Assembly: GCA_021372865.1 (NCBI GenBank)
Contig: JAJFTO010000019.1
Location: 124,001-188,000 of the forward strand
Length of the DNA stretch: 64,000 bases
Direction of reading: 5' to 3'
Source: Porphyromonadaceae bacterium
Lineage (GTDB): Bacteria; Bacteroidota; Bacteroidia; Bacteroidales; Dysgonomonadaceae
The translations under genes and the position numbers were made by a program. Within the stretch, counting starts at the first letter, position 1. Every line of letters begins with the position of its first letter. Shown piece after piece: positions 11,580 through 20,051 of this stretch. A model generated the notes under the pieces. That model searched no databases. It saw only the letters and a program-made list of their open reading frames with translations, and was not told where the DNA came from.

Positions 11580-12836
11580 TCATTGCCCCCATCCCGCTTT
11601 GAGATATCTGCTCGACCTGAATCGCTTGTCTTTTTGTCTTTTTTTTCTCCATAAAAGCAAATTTGTACCCGATCTGAGCCACAGACTCAATGAGAAAGGG
11701 ATTGTGGCTACCGGCAATGTTTGTGGAATCAGCCACCACAAAAAAAGAAAAAGCGTAAGGAGTGCAAAGTTAATGAAATGGTAGAAATAAACGATATTCT
11801 TTGCCGAATTTACCCAAAAGAAAAAGGTCACAATCAATGCAAAAAGATTTAACCAGACAAAATTCCAGTTGGGCATCATGGCAGGATGTTCGGAGAAAAA
11901 CATCAGAAAAAAGAGAACAACTCCGCCCAGTCCGGCAATACCAAAAAGAAGTGTATCATAGAAGAGGAAAAGTCTTGTTGTGTTGAGTTTGATCAGCTGG
12001 AACAGACTGATCAAAAGGGTCAATGCCAATAGCAGAATGGCTGTAACAAACGGAGTGAGCGGTGTTGGCACTTTCGGAGTATTCTTTTTGTTGTCCAGTT
12101 TTAGCAGGACTTCCTGATTCTTCACCAGAGATTGACGCAATGTGTCGTTTACCTGAACAGAGGCATCCTGGAATGAGTTCATCAGGTAATGTGGAATAAA
12201 CATTTTCTCCCGCACATCGAGGATCCGGTCGGCCTCGCTACCAATGACCAGATCAATGCCAAACATAAGCCACGGATAATCTTCTGTACACTCATGCACC
12301 AGGTCTCTATATGTTTGCTTACTCAGAGTGCCTGCGTAAATGATTTTACCGTCTACCTGACTCTCTACCATGTCACGTGGTCGGGTGGCACAGTTGTCGT
12401 AGAAGAAATTATACCGGTATTCTCTGTTCTCCGGCAATGCATTGATGAATAGTGCCTCGTAAAGCTTTTGTTTCCCGACAGGAGACAGATTCAGTTCCTG
12501 TATTGTGACCTCCTGACCTTTATAACTATATTCAGAGAGAAAATCCTCAAAAGAAGTAACTCCGAGAATATAGTCTGTCTCCCCTTTTACAAAGCGGTAG
12601 ATGAAGTTGGGTTGTGAGGAATCGAAAAAACCGTAATTAAAAACGGCATCCACACCTGTAGAATCATCTTGTACAAGGATGGCAGTGTGACCGAACAGCG
12701 CATATACGGCTCCGTACCAGGGGGATGCAGTAAGCAGACTTATTTTGGCATTATCGTTCAATTGCACCTGGGCGGGTGCCAGAGGAACAAAAAGTAAAAG
12801 CAGCAGAAGTAATGCTGCCAGAGTTAGTCGTTTCAT
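11580..12836 (-). CDS. DUF4105 / Lnb-like lipoprotein N-acyltransferase-type membrane protein
   Basis: A 418-residue protein with a signal peptide (leucine-rich core, ending APAQ). An N-terminal periplasmic domain follows, and then about five transmembrane helices from residue 256 to about 395. The DUF4105 domain carries a conserved His (His50 in LFGHTAILVQ) and Cys (Cys149 in FFYDNCATRPRD), the pair expected of an NlpC/P60-like Cys-His site. This domain architecture has been linked to Lnb, an enzyme that moves an acyl chain from the sn-2 position of lipoprotein diacylglyceryl-Cys to its alpha-amine. That activity is inferred from family knowledge only. Its neighbour secA also serves protein export. 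Confidence 0.75.
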   Translation of the reverse strand: MKRLTLAALLLLLLLFVPLAPAQVQLNDNAKISLLTASPWYGAVYALFGHTAILVQDDSTGVDAVFNYGFFDSSQPNFIYRFVKGETDYILGVTSFEDFLSEYSYKGQEVTIQELNLSPVGKQKLYEALFINALPENREYRYNFFYDNCATRPRDMVESQVDGKIIYAGTLSKQTYRDLVHECTEDYPWLMFGIDLVIGSEADRILDVREKMFIPHYLMNSFQDASVQVNDTLRQSLVKNQEVLLKLDNKKNTPKVPTPLTPFVTAILLLALTLLISLFQLIKLNTTRLFLFYDTLLFGIAGLGGVVLFFLMFFSEHPAMMPNWNFVWLNLFALIVTFFFWVNSAKNIVYFYHFINFALLTLFLFLWWLIPQTLPVATIPFSLSLWLRSGTNLLLWRKKRQKDKRFRSSRYLKAGWGQ

Positions 12837-12875
12837 CGGGTCTCATTTATCAATTGCGAAAGAACCTTCGAATGA

Positions 12876-12883
12876 CAAAAATA
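12876..12883 (-). promoter_or_regulatory. -7 box upstream of the Lnb-like gene
   Basis: TATTTTTG on the minus strand, matching TAnnTTTG, about 40 bp upstream of ATG 12836. No good -33 element was seen. Confidence 0.35.
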
Positions 12884-12914
12884 GACAAAATTCCGCTAAC
12901 TTCATGCGTATATA

Positions 12915-12950
12915 ACAGAAAAACGGCGATCTGCTATGACCGCCGTTCAA
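12915..12950 (-). terminator. Terminator of rpmE2
   Basis: Stem AACGGCG (12922-12928) / CGCCGTT (12941-12947). On the minus strand the stem is followed by TTTTT, so it terminates rpmE2 transcripts 20 bp past the stop. Confidence 0.7.
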
Positions 12951-12969
12951 CAATACCCTGCAGGATATC

Positions 12970-13227
12970 TCATTTTTTCTTATTTCTGTTTCCGTAACGG
13001 TTCATAAACTTGTCCACACGTCCTGCCGTATCCACCAGTTTTTGTTTTCCGGTGTAGAAAGGATGAGAAGCACTTGTGATCTCAAGTTTCACCAACGGGT
13101 ATGTAACGCCTTCAATTTCAATTGTATCCTTGGCATTAATTGTGGAGCGGGAGATGAAGATCTCTTCGTTCGACATATCTTTGAATACAACAGGGCGGTA
13201 ATTGCTGGGATGAATTTCTTTCTTCAT
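12970..13227 (-). CDS. rpmE2: 50S ribosomal protein L31, type B
   Basis: Small protein of the large ribosomal subunit, 85 residues, starting [17 protein letters not shown]. It has no Cys residues, so it is the zinc-free (C-minus) type B paralogue of L31, commonly the only L31 in Bacteroidota. The conserved segment [14 protein letters not shown] is present and the C-terminus is strongly basic. It is a single-gene unit with a TATCTTTG -7 box upstream and a terminator downstream. Confidence 0.97.
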   Translation of the reverse strand: MKKEIHPSNYRPVVFKDMSNEEIFISRSTINAKDTIEIEGVTYPLVKLEITSASHPFYTGKQKLVDTAGRVDKFMNRYGNRNKKK

Positions 13228-13262
13228 ATGTTTTATTTTTTTTCTTCTAATTTTTCGGTTGG

Positions 13263-13270
13263 CAAAGATA
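13263..13270 (-). promoter_or_regulatory. -7 box of rpmE2
   Basis: TATCTTTG on the minus strand, 35 bp upstream of ATG 13227. Confidence 0.45.
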
Positions 13271-13369
13271 GTACAATCCTTTAAAATAAAAAAATAAATG
13301 TGTTTCTTTTTTCTTTTATCAGAATTATCTGTTTATTTGCGTTTCTATTTACACATCAAAGAGTTTAAT

Positions 13370-14632
13370 ATGAGGGTAGAAATCATTTCCATCGGGGACG
13401 AATTACTTATCGGACAAGTTGCAAACACCAATGCGGAATGGATGGGACGTGAACTGACACAGCAGGGCTTCATCATCACGGCCGTCACCACGGTGGGTGA
13501 TCAGGGCGATGAAATCACCCGTGCAATCGACAACGCCTTCGAACGGGCCGATATCTTGCTGCTTACCGGAGGTGTGGGACCGACCAACGACGACATCACG
13601 AAGCATATATTATGCCAGTATTTTCATACGGCCCTGGAATTCAATGATGAAGTATTGCAACATATTGAGACGGTGTTTTTGAAAAGAAACATCCAACTGA
13701 ATCAACTCACCCGGAACCAGGCTTTTGTGCCGGTGAGTGCCACCGTGATACAGAATAAAGTGGGTACAGCTCCCATACTCTGGTTCGATCAAGGTGAAAA
13801 AGTGCTGATATCGATGCCGGGGGTACCTTTTGAAATGAAAACGACCATGCATGACGACATCATCCCCCGATTACAGGAACAATTTCAGACGGACCGGCAT
13901 CTGAAGCGCACTTATCTGGTTTCAGGCATCACCGAGTCTGCTCTGGCCACCCGTCTTGCCACCTTCGAGACACTTCTTCCTGCCGGTTTCACGCTGGCCT
14001 ATCTCCCTTCTTTTGGATTTATCCGACTGCGATTGTCTACCTGGGGTGAAGCTCGCAAGCCGGAAATGAAACAACAGGGACGCAAGCTGAAGCTGCTTCT
14101 GGACAAAGAGTTTGTCGCCCGAAGCGAGAAAAAGATCGAAGCACTCCTCGGAGAAAAGCTACGCAAGCAACAGCTCACGGTCTCCACTGCCGAAAGCTGT
14201 ACCGGCGGCTACATTGCACATCTGATCACATCCGTCCCGGGAGCTTCGGACTACTTTGAAGGTAGCATCGTGTCATATGACAATCGCATCAAAGAAGAGC
14301 TGCTTAATGTAGATAAACAGACAATTGAAGATCGTGGTGTGGTAAGCAGCGAGGTTGTGGAGCAGATGGCACTGAACGTCGCCCTTAAGTTGAAGACTCA
14401 ATGCAGCATTGCTGTCTCCGGTATCATGGGACCCGATGGAGGTACACGGGAGAAGCCGGTAGGAACAGTCTGGATATGCACAAAACATGCGGATGAATTA
14501 CTTTCCGTGGAATATCATGTGGGCAGCAGCCGTGAAGAAAATATAGAACGTACGGCCAACCTGGCCATCATTCAGTTGCTGAAAATGATTACCCGAAAAG
14601 GAGAGAATCAAATGGATGTGAAGCCGCAATAA
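13370..14632 (+). CDS. cinA: CinA family protein (nicotinamide-nucleotide amidohydrolase)
   Basis: A 420-residue protein with an N-terminal MoaB/MogA-like (COG1058) domain, seen in IISIGDELLIGQVANTN and LLLTGGVGPTNDD. A C-terminal PncC domain carries the motif STAESCTGG near residue 270 and SGIMGPDGGTREKPVGTV. The C-terminal domain deamidates nicotinamide mononucleotide in pyridine nucleotide salvage. I chose ATG 13370 (MRVEIISIGDE) because the family begins there; an upstream in-frame ATG at 13298 would add 24 hydrophobic residues without homology. The 3' end overlaps serS on the other strand by 25 bp. Confidence 0.95.
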   Translation: MRVEIISIGDELLIGQVANTNAEWMGRELTQQGFIITAVTTVGDQGDEITRAIDNAFERADILLLTGGVGPTNDDITKHILCQYFHTALEFNDEVLQHIETVFLKRNIQLNQLTRNQAFVPVSATVIQNKVGTAPILWFDQGEKVLISMPGVPFEMKTTMHDDIIPRLQEQFQTDRHLKRTYLVSGITESALATRLATFETLLPAGFTLAYLPSFGFIRLRLSTWGEARKPEMKQQGRKLKLLLDKEFVARSEKKIEALLGEKLRKQQLTVSTAESCTGGYIAHLITSVPGASDYFEGSIVSYDNRIKEELLNVDKQTIEDRGVVSSEVVEQMALNVALKLKTQCSIAVSGIMGPDGGTREKPVGTVWICTKHADELLSVEYHVGSSREENIERTANLAIIQLLKMITRKGENQMDVKPQ

Positions 14633-15876
14633 GGCACCAACACTTCAGGAATACGTATTCCTGAAGGAGTTTGGTTATTTTCCAACAGAGCCGCCACAAT
14701 GCGGGGTAAGGCAAGCGCACTGCCGTTCAGTGTGTGACAAAGTTGTATCTTACGGTCTGCATCGCGGTAACGGCACTTAAGCCGATTGGCCTGAAAGCTT
14801 TCAAAATTGGACACGGAACTCACCTCGAGCCATCGTTGCTGTGCGGCAGAGTATACTTCAAAATCGAATGTCAGTGCAGAAGTAAAACTGATGTCGCCAC
14901 CACAAAGCCGGAGTATACGCCAGGGAAGCTCCAGCTTTTCAACCAGCGTTTCCACATACCGGACCATCTCTTCTAGCCTTTCGTATGAACGTTCCGGCTT
15001 GTCGATACAGACGATCTCCACCTTGTCGAACTGATGCAACCTGTTCAGCCCTCTTACGTCTTTCCCATAAGAACCCGCTTCACGACGGAAACAGGCGGAA
15101 TAAGCCGTATTTTTCAGTGGCAATTCTTTTTCTTCGATGATCACATCGCGATACATGTTTGTGACGGGTACCTCGGCCGTAGGAATCAGGTAGAGGTCGT
15201 CCAAAGTTGCGTGGTACATCTGTCCCTCTTTGTCGGGTAGCTGGCCAGTACCAAACCCGGAATCGCTGTTTACCAGATAGGGCGGTTGTACCTCCAGAAA
15301 GCCTGCATCGCGGGCACTGTCCAGAAAGAAATTAATCAGCGCCCGTTGCAGACGGGCTCCCTTTCCTTTATATACCGGAAATCCGGCCCCGGTAATCTTT
15401 ACCCCCAACTCAAAGTCGATGAGGTCATATTTCTTCGCCAGCTCCCAGTGTGGCAATGCATCATCGGATAACACAGGCATCACTCCGCCGGTTTTTTCCA
15501 CGAGATTGTCATCTGCTCCTTTTCCTTCGGGCACCGACTCATGAGGAAGGTTGGGAATTGTAACCAGCAGCTCCTCAATTTTGGTTGTTGCTGCTTTTAA
15601 TGTCTCCTCCAATTGTTTGGTCGATTCTTTCAGGGCAACCACCTTTCTGCGTGCCGTTTCAGCCTCTTCCTTCTTTCCCTCTTTCATGAGGGAGCCGACA
15701 GAACGCGACAATACATTGATCTCTCCCTGTAATGTATCGAGAGATGTCTGTGTACTACGTCTGACATTATCGGCGTCGATTATCTGTGAAACTGTCTCTT
15801 TTGCATCGAAATGCTTTTTAGACAGGCGACGAATCACTTCTTCGGGATTCTCGTTGATTACTTTCAGTGTGAGCAT
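14608..15876 (-). CDS. serS: Seryl-tRNA synthetase
   Basis: Class II aminoacyl-tRNA synthetase that charges tRNA-Ser and tRNA-Sec. The 422-residue protein has the N-terminal long coiled-coil arm that grips the tRNA variable arm (about residues 30-105). Motif 2 is FRREAGSYGKDVRGLNRLHQF. Motif 3 is at the C-terminus around ALALPRIVAALLENNQ, and the typical ending is PSGIRIPEVLVPYCGF. The last 25 bp overlap the cinA 3' end in convergent orientation, and the 3' coding region contains a 24-bp perfect palindrome. Confidence 0.98.
   Translation of the reverse strand: MLTLKVINENPEEVIRRLSKKHFDAKETVSQIIDADNVRRSTQTSLDTLQGEINVLSRSVGSLMKEGKKEEAETARRKVVALKESTKQLEETLKAATTKIEELLVTIPNLPHESVPEGKGADDNLVEKTGGVMPVLSDDALPHWELAKKYDLIDFELGVKITGAGFPVYKGKGARLQRALINFFLDSARDAGFLEVQPPYLVNSDSGFGTGQLPDKEGQMYHATLDDLYLIPTAEVPVTNMYRDVIIEEKELPLKNTAYSACFRREAGSYGKDVRGLNRLHQFDKVEIVCIDKPERSYERLEEMVRYVETLVEKLELPWRILRLCGGDISFTSALTFDFEVYSAAQQRWLEVSSVSNFESFQANRLKCRYRDADRKIQLCHTLNGSALALPRIVAALLENNQTPSGIRIPEVLVPYCGFTSI
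14643..14666. repeat. 24-bp perfect palindrome inside serS
   Basis: Left arm CTTCAGGAATAC is followed directly by its exact reverse complement. It lies in the serS codons for PSGIRIPE and 10 bp past the cinA stop. As RNA either strand could fold into a hairpin, so it may help end cinA transcripts, although the T-tract after it is weak. Confidence 0.6.
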
Positions 15877-15918
15877 AGAAAAAATTCACGAAAACGTTTT
15901 AATACCTTTTTCAGTGCG

Positions 15919-15926
15919 CAAAGATA
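15919..15926 (-). promoter_or_regulatory. -7 box of serS
   Basis: TATCTTTG on the minus strand, 42 bp upstream of ATG 15876. No convincing -33 partner was seen. Confidence 0.45.
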
Positions 15927-16019
15927 CAAAAATATCAACGAAACGGAATGAGTCGCTGTCGATATTTTGTCATCTGCATCGTTTTTTGGAAATTCAGGGA
16001 GTCACCCGAAGACGATTGA

Positions 16020-16157
16020 TTAAAATAGCTGAAAGTGGAGCGTCTCACGCAGTTCTCTCTCTTTTTGCTTTTTCTGTCGATAATAACGGGAAACATAATA
16101 AGCAAACCCGGCAAATACGCTTACCATCACAATGTCCTTTAATGTACTATTCTTCAT
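16020..16157 (-). CDS. Small single-pass membrane protein (45 aa), hypothetical
   Basis: Short frame from ATG 16157 to TAA 16020, starting MKNSTLKDIVMVSVFAGFAY. Residues 8-21 form one hydrophobic segment, followed by a strongly charged tail rich in Arg, Lys and Glu (RYYRQKKQKERELRE). It lies between tilS and serS on the same strand. An A-rich stretch with AAAGAAA precedes the start. I do not recognise the family. The hydrophobic-then-basic pattern and the unbroken frame make a real small protein plausible but unproven. Confidence 0.4.
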   Translation of the reverse strand: MKNSTLKDIVMVSVFAGFAYYVSRYYRQKKQKERELRETLHFQLF

Positions 16158-16272
16158 GATTTCTTTTTTATCTACTTTCTATAACAAAAGAAAATGTAAT
16201 TAAGTTTTACAGGTAAGATGCAAAAAAGGGATAAAAGTTGCATGAAGACAAAAAAAATTTCATAAATCCTGG

Positions 16273-17592
16273 TTATACATTTTCAGACAATACTACATGG
16301 AATGTGCGAACGGTGTTCTTTGTAACCCTGAACCGGTCGTCGGGGCGCTCTCCCACAACCCATAAGATCTCATCACCCGAGAGCAGGATCCATGCATCTT
16401 CTTTGTCTTTCAGACTAAACTTGCGATCTGTGAAGTAATCACTTAACTTCTTTCTACCTTTCATACCGAAGGGAATGAACCAATCGCCCTGCCGCCATTT
16501 TCGGAGGGTGAGCGGGAATTTCAGCCGGTCATAATCGGCATAGAGAAAGCGTTTGTTTCGCTGAATGTCGGCCGTCACTGGTAGCGTATGAAAAGTAAGG
16601 TGCAACGGAATAAATAACTCTTTGGTATGTGTTTCTATCAGAAAGGACTGATCTGCTGCCATCGTATCAGAAATCTTGTCGATAAGGAAGTAATCACGGT
16701 CTTTGATCACACGGTATTGCTCTGAAAAAAAAATCTTTCCCGGTTCGGCATCCAGGCTTTTGCAGATATCACGTATGGAGGACGGGCCGAACCCCAGCGG
16801 CGTAAGCAACTCGAACAGGACGGATAACGGGGAGGGTGTCTTGCGAAGCGACTGAATATCAATCTTGTCCTGATGAAAAATGTTTTCTATCGATTCCTTT
16901 ACCGAGGCATTGTACACCTTTTCCGCTTCCGATACCTGCAGTGCTGTACGATAAATCGCATCCTTCACTGACGGATTCAGTTTTTTGAGCTCTGGTATGA
17001 TGTGCAGGCGGAGTTTGTTTCTCAGAAAAAGATCATCATTGTTGGTGCTGTCGGTCACATAGGGGATACCGTGGGCTACCAAATATTGTGAAATTTCTTC
17101 CCGTGAAAGGCACAACAACGGACGTACCACCCGGCCATTTTTGGGTGAGATGCCGGTCAGTCCCTTGATGCCGGTGCCGCGAATCAGATTCAGCAGTACC
17201 GTCTCCACCGAGTCGTCCCTATGATGTGCCACGGCAATGGCCTCTGCACGATATTGTACCCGCAACATCTCAAACCAGTTGTAACGCAGTTCACGGGCTG
17301 CCATTTCAATGGATATTTTTTTATCGGAAGCATAGCTTCGGGTATCAAAATCAATTGATACAAAAGGAACGTCTACACTTTTACACCATCGTTTTACGAA
17401 AGCTTCATCCCTGTCCGATTCTTCTCCCCGAAGATGAAAATTGCAATGGGCAGCCATGCAACGATAACCCAGCAAGGTGAGTATATCGAGCAATGCCATG
17501 GAATCCATTCCCCCACTAACGCCTACAATAACAGGGGATTCAGTGGAGAACAGACTCTCCTTTTCTATGAATGAACGAATCGTGTCAATCAT
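16273..17592 (-). CDS. tilS: tRNA(Ile)-lysidine synthase
   Basis: N-type ATP pyrophosphatase that attaches lysine to C34 of the CAU-anticodon tRNA-Ile so that it reads AUA. The PP-loop SGGMDS lies at residues 26-31 in VIVGVSGGMDSMALLD. The family sequence AHHRDDSVETVLLNLIRGTG and the C-terminal TilS domain (LRKWRQGDWFIPFGMKGRKK) are also present. I use ATG 17592 (439 residues); a TTG at 17604 would add four residues but is less likely. It is transcribed divergently from pheS with separate -7 boxes. Confidence 0.95.
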   Translation of the reverse strand: MIDTIRSFIEKESLFSTESPVIVGVSGGMDSMALLDILTLLGYRCMAAHCNFHLRGEESDRDEAFVKRWCKSVDVPFVSIDFDTRSYASDKKISIEMAARELRYNWFEMLRVQYRAEAIAVAHHRDDSVETVLLNLIRGTGIKGLTGISPKNGRVVRPLLCLSREEISQYLVAHGIPYVTDSTNNDDLFLRNKLRLHIIPELKKLNPSVKDAIYRTALQVSEAEKVYNASVKESIENIFHQDKIDIQSLRKTPSPLSVLFELLTPLGFGPSSIRDICKSLDAEPGKIFFSEQYRVIKDRDYFLIDKISDTMAADQSFLIETHTKELFIPLHLTFHTLPVTADIQRNKRFLYADYDRLKFPLTLRKWRQGDWFIPFGMKGRKKLSDYFTDRKFSLKDKEDAWILLSGDEILWVVGERPDDRFRVTKNTVRTFHVVLSENV

Positions 17593-17619
17593 CTTTTTTG
17601 ACAATCAGCATTGTGAAAA

Positions 17620-17627
17620 CAAAAGTA
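17620..17627 (-). promoter_or_regulatory. -7 box of tilS
   Basis: TACTTTTG on the minus strand (TAnnTTTG), giving a leader of about 20 nt to ATG 17592. Confidence 0.45.
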
Positions 17628-17676
17628 CGAAATTAATTCTTTACCGGAAAACAGGACCAAATTGCCATAAAAAGTG

Positions 17677-17684
17677 TATTTTTG
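17677..17684 (+). promoter_or_regulatory. -7 box of pheS
   Basis: TATTTTTG (TAnnTTTG), giving a leader of about 25 nt to ATG 17718. It is divergent from, and does not overlap, the tilS box. Confidence 0.45.
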
Positions 17685-17717
17685 TACTACAAATTAATGG
17701 TTAAGTGATTTCGTAAA

Positions 17718-18737
17718 ATGATAGAAAAGATAGAGGCTCTCCTTTCAGAAATAGCACATTTGACAGTATCCACGGCCGATGAACTGGAGGCGGCACGCAT
17801 CAAATACCTGAGTAAAAAAGGAATTATTTCTGCGCTAATGGACGATTTTCGTAATGTACCGACGGAACAGAAAAGGGAGATGGGCATGCGTGTGAACGAA
17901 CTAAAACAGCAGGCCATGGAGAAAATTCAAATGTTGAAAGAACAGTTCGATCACAGTCATTCAGCCACCGCAGACACCGATCTCTCCCGTACTGCCAGTC
18001 CCGTTTCATTGGGCACACGACATCCCATATCGATTGTCAAAGAAGAAATTACGGATATTTTCAAGCGACTCGGTTTCTCTATTGCGGAGGGACCGGAGGT
18101 GGAGGACGACTGGCATGTTTTCTCTTCACTGAACTTTGCAGAGGATCATCCCGCACGGGACATGCAGGATACGTTCTTTATACAGCATGATCCCCAAATT
18201 GTGTTGCGTACACATACCTCGTCGGTACAGACACGTGTGATGGAAAAGACGGAACCGCCCATTCGCATTATCTGTCCCGGCCGTGTATACAGGAATGAGG
18301 CGATTTCCTACCGGGCCCACTGTTTTTTTCACCAGGTGGAGGCATTGTACATCGATAAGGAGGTGTCGTTTGCAGACCTGAAGCAAGCTTTACTTTTCTT
18401 TGCCAGGGAGATGTTCGGTGAACATACCCGGATCAGGTTGCGTCCCTCTTATTTTCCGTTTACCGAACCAAGTGCCGAAATGGATATTTCCTGTAACATC
18501 TGTGGAGGAAAAGGATGTCCTTTCTGTAAGCACACAGGATGGGTAGAGATTCTGGGATGTGGCATGGTGGACCCCAACGTACTGGAAAACTGCGGCATCG
18601 ACAGCAAAACATATTCCGGTTATGCATTGGGAATGGGTATTGAGCGTATTACAAACCTCAAGTATCAGGTAAAAGATTTGAGAATGTTCTCAGAGAACGA
18701 CGTACGTTTTCTGGATCAGTTCCAATCGGCCCATTGA
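17718..18737 (+). CDS. pheS: Phenylalanyl-tRNA synthetase alpha subunit
   Basis: Catalytic alpha chain of the alpha2-beta2 class II enzyme that charges tRNA-Phe, 339 residues. The N-terminal coiled-coil (about 1-85) is followed by motif 1 (HPISIVKEEITDIFKRLGF), motif 2 (RVYRNEAISYRAHCFFHQVE) and motif 3 (GYALGMGIERI). The segment NICGGKGCPFCKHTGWVEILG is present, with four Cys, and is the variant found in many Bacteroidota. pheT is not adjacent, which is common in this phylum. Confidence 0.97.
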   Translation: MIEKIEALLSEIAHLTVSTADELEAARIKYLSKKGIISALMDDFRNVPTEQKREMGMRVNELKQQAMEKIQMLKEQFDHSHSATADTDLSRTASPVSLGTRHPISIVKEEITDIFKRLGFSIAEGPEVEDDWHVFSSLNFAEDHPARDMQDTFFIQHDPQIVLRTHTSSVQTRVMEKTEPPIRIICPGRVYRNEAISYRAHCFFHQVEALYIDKEVSFADLKQALLFFAREMFGEHTRIRLRPSYFPFTEPSAEMDISCNICGGKGCPFCKHTGWVEILGCGMVDPNVLENCGIDSKTYSGYALGMGIERITNLKYQVKDLRMFSENDVRFLDQFQSAH

Positions 18738-18740
18738 TAT

Positions 18741-18917
18741 TCGCGCGAAGTGCTTCGCCGTTATTTATGCTTCTCACGTGATTCGCTTCGCGTGATTTGT
18801 GTTTTGCACGTGATTCGGTTTCGTGTTGGTAGTGCTTCGCACGTGGCACTACGATTAGCAAGTGTAAATCAAACTTGTTCGAATTTGCCGAGCGTAGCAA
18901 ACATTCAAGTTTACAAA
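18741..18917. repeat. Cluster of palindromes and direct repeats after pheS
   Basis: Non-coding cluster. It contains the palindrome GCGAAG-TG-CTTCGC (18745-18758) and an 11-bp direct repeat CACGTGATTCG (18775-18785 and 18807-18817). It also has a hairpin GTAGTGC / GCACTAC (18829-18835 and 18846-18852), and a larger stem-loop with arms AAACTTG (18871-18877) and CAAGTTT (18906-18912). Recurrent sub-motifs are CTTCGC and CACGTG. It may be a dispersed intergenic element or a terminator region for pheS. Confidence 0.6.
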
Positions 18918-18918
18918 G

Positions 18919-18926
18919 TAAATTTG
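18919..18926 (+). promoter_or_regulatory. -7 box upstream of the DUF4831 gene
   Basis: TAAATTTG (TAnnTTTG) 49 bp before ATG 18975. No -33 partner was identified. Confidence 0.3.
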
Positions 18927-18974
18927 AATAACACCGAATGATTACTGAATAACAATCGAAAACCCCTATATAAA

Positions 18975-20051
18975 ATGGATATCAGATATTTTCTTATTTC
19001 GGCTTTGATTTTGGCTCCCATGGGCATGCAGGCGCAAAAGACAACGCGTGTGAATGCCATTAAGGCCAATGATTATGGTGTGATTTACACACTTCCCAAA
19101 ACCTCATTTGAGATTACATTGCTGGTAAAAAAAAGTAGCTATCGGCGGGGCGATTTTTACCCTTACGCACAACGTTACTTGGGTATTGATAATCCGGTAG
19201 CTGAGGACAGGGTGGTCTATACGCTCGAAGATATATCGGTTAAAAACAAAGGCATTCCCGACAAGAGCAATTCATTTATGGTACAATTCCAGCCCAAAAG
19301 TTTTGAACCTTTTGTCGGCTTGCGCGAAGATGGAGTAATTGTCTCTGTGAATGCCGATCCGGTGAATGAAAAAGAAGAGAAAGAGCCGTTACCACAGGGT
19401 GAAAGTGCAGCAATGAACCCACGGCGGTTCCTTTCACAGGAAACACTCATGGCGGGCTCCGTAGCCAAGCAGGCCGAGTTGGTGGCCCGACAAATATTTG
19501 ACCTGCGCCGCAGTCGCACCGACATCCTCACGGGCGAAGCAGAGAACATGCCACCGGATGGAAATGCTTACAAAGTGGTGATGGATGAGATAGATTTGCA
19601 GGAAAAGGCACTCACAGAACTTTTTAGCGGTAGCCTGCAGACCGAGTACTTTGTCCGTACCTATACCATTGTCCCCGAAGCCCGGGATATCGACAAAATG
19701 GTGGTGGCCCGTTTCTCCGGAAAGCTTGGACCCGTGGATACGGATGATCTTGCCGGTGAACCCATTCTTTTTTCGCTGCAAAATAAGTCGCTCCGGATTG
19801 AACCTCAGTTACCGGAACGTGATCTGAAGCGACTGGAAACGAAATTCGCCGAAGGACTGATATACAACATTCCTGGAAAGGCTCGGCTGACCATTGGGTT
19901 CAGGAACGATACTTTGAAGGAGATGGAAACCGATGTCGTTCAATACGGTTCGCAGGATGTGCTGACCAAAAAGATGTTCGACAATATGAAGAAACCGATT
20001 CAGGTTTATTTCTACCCGGAGCTGGGTGCCATTAAACAGATTATTCAGTAA
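18975..20051 (+). CDS. DUF4831 family exported protein
   Basis: A 358-residue protein with a signal peptide (MDIRYFLISALILAPMGMQAQ). The sequence TYTLPKTSFEI-type opening (here IYTLPKTSFEITLLVKK), YAQRYLGI and a later RRSRTDILTGEAENMPPDG match the DUF4831 family known from Bacteroidales. Function is unknown; it is probably periplasmic. Its stop overlaps the start of the next lipoprotein gene by one base (TAATG), so the two are translationally coupled and probably work together. Confidence 0.8.
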   Translation: MDIRYFLISALILAPMGMQAQKTTRVNAIKANDYGVIYTLPKTSFEITLLVKKSSYRRGDFYPYAQRYLGIDNPVAEDRVVYTLEDISVKNKGIPDKSNSFMVQFQPKSFEPFVGLREDGVIVSVNADPVNEKEEKEPLPQGESAAMNPRRFLSQETLMAGSVAKQAELVARQIFDLRRSRTDILTGEAENMPPDGNAYKVVMDEIDLQEKALTELFSGSLQTEYFVRTYTIVPEARDIDKMVVARFSGKLGPVDTDDLAGEPILFSLQNKSLRIEPQLPERDLKRLETKFAEGLIYNIPGKARLTIGFRNDTLKEMETDVVQYGSQDVLTKKMFDNMKKPIQVYFYPELGAIKQIIQ

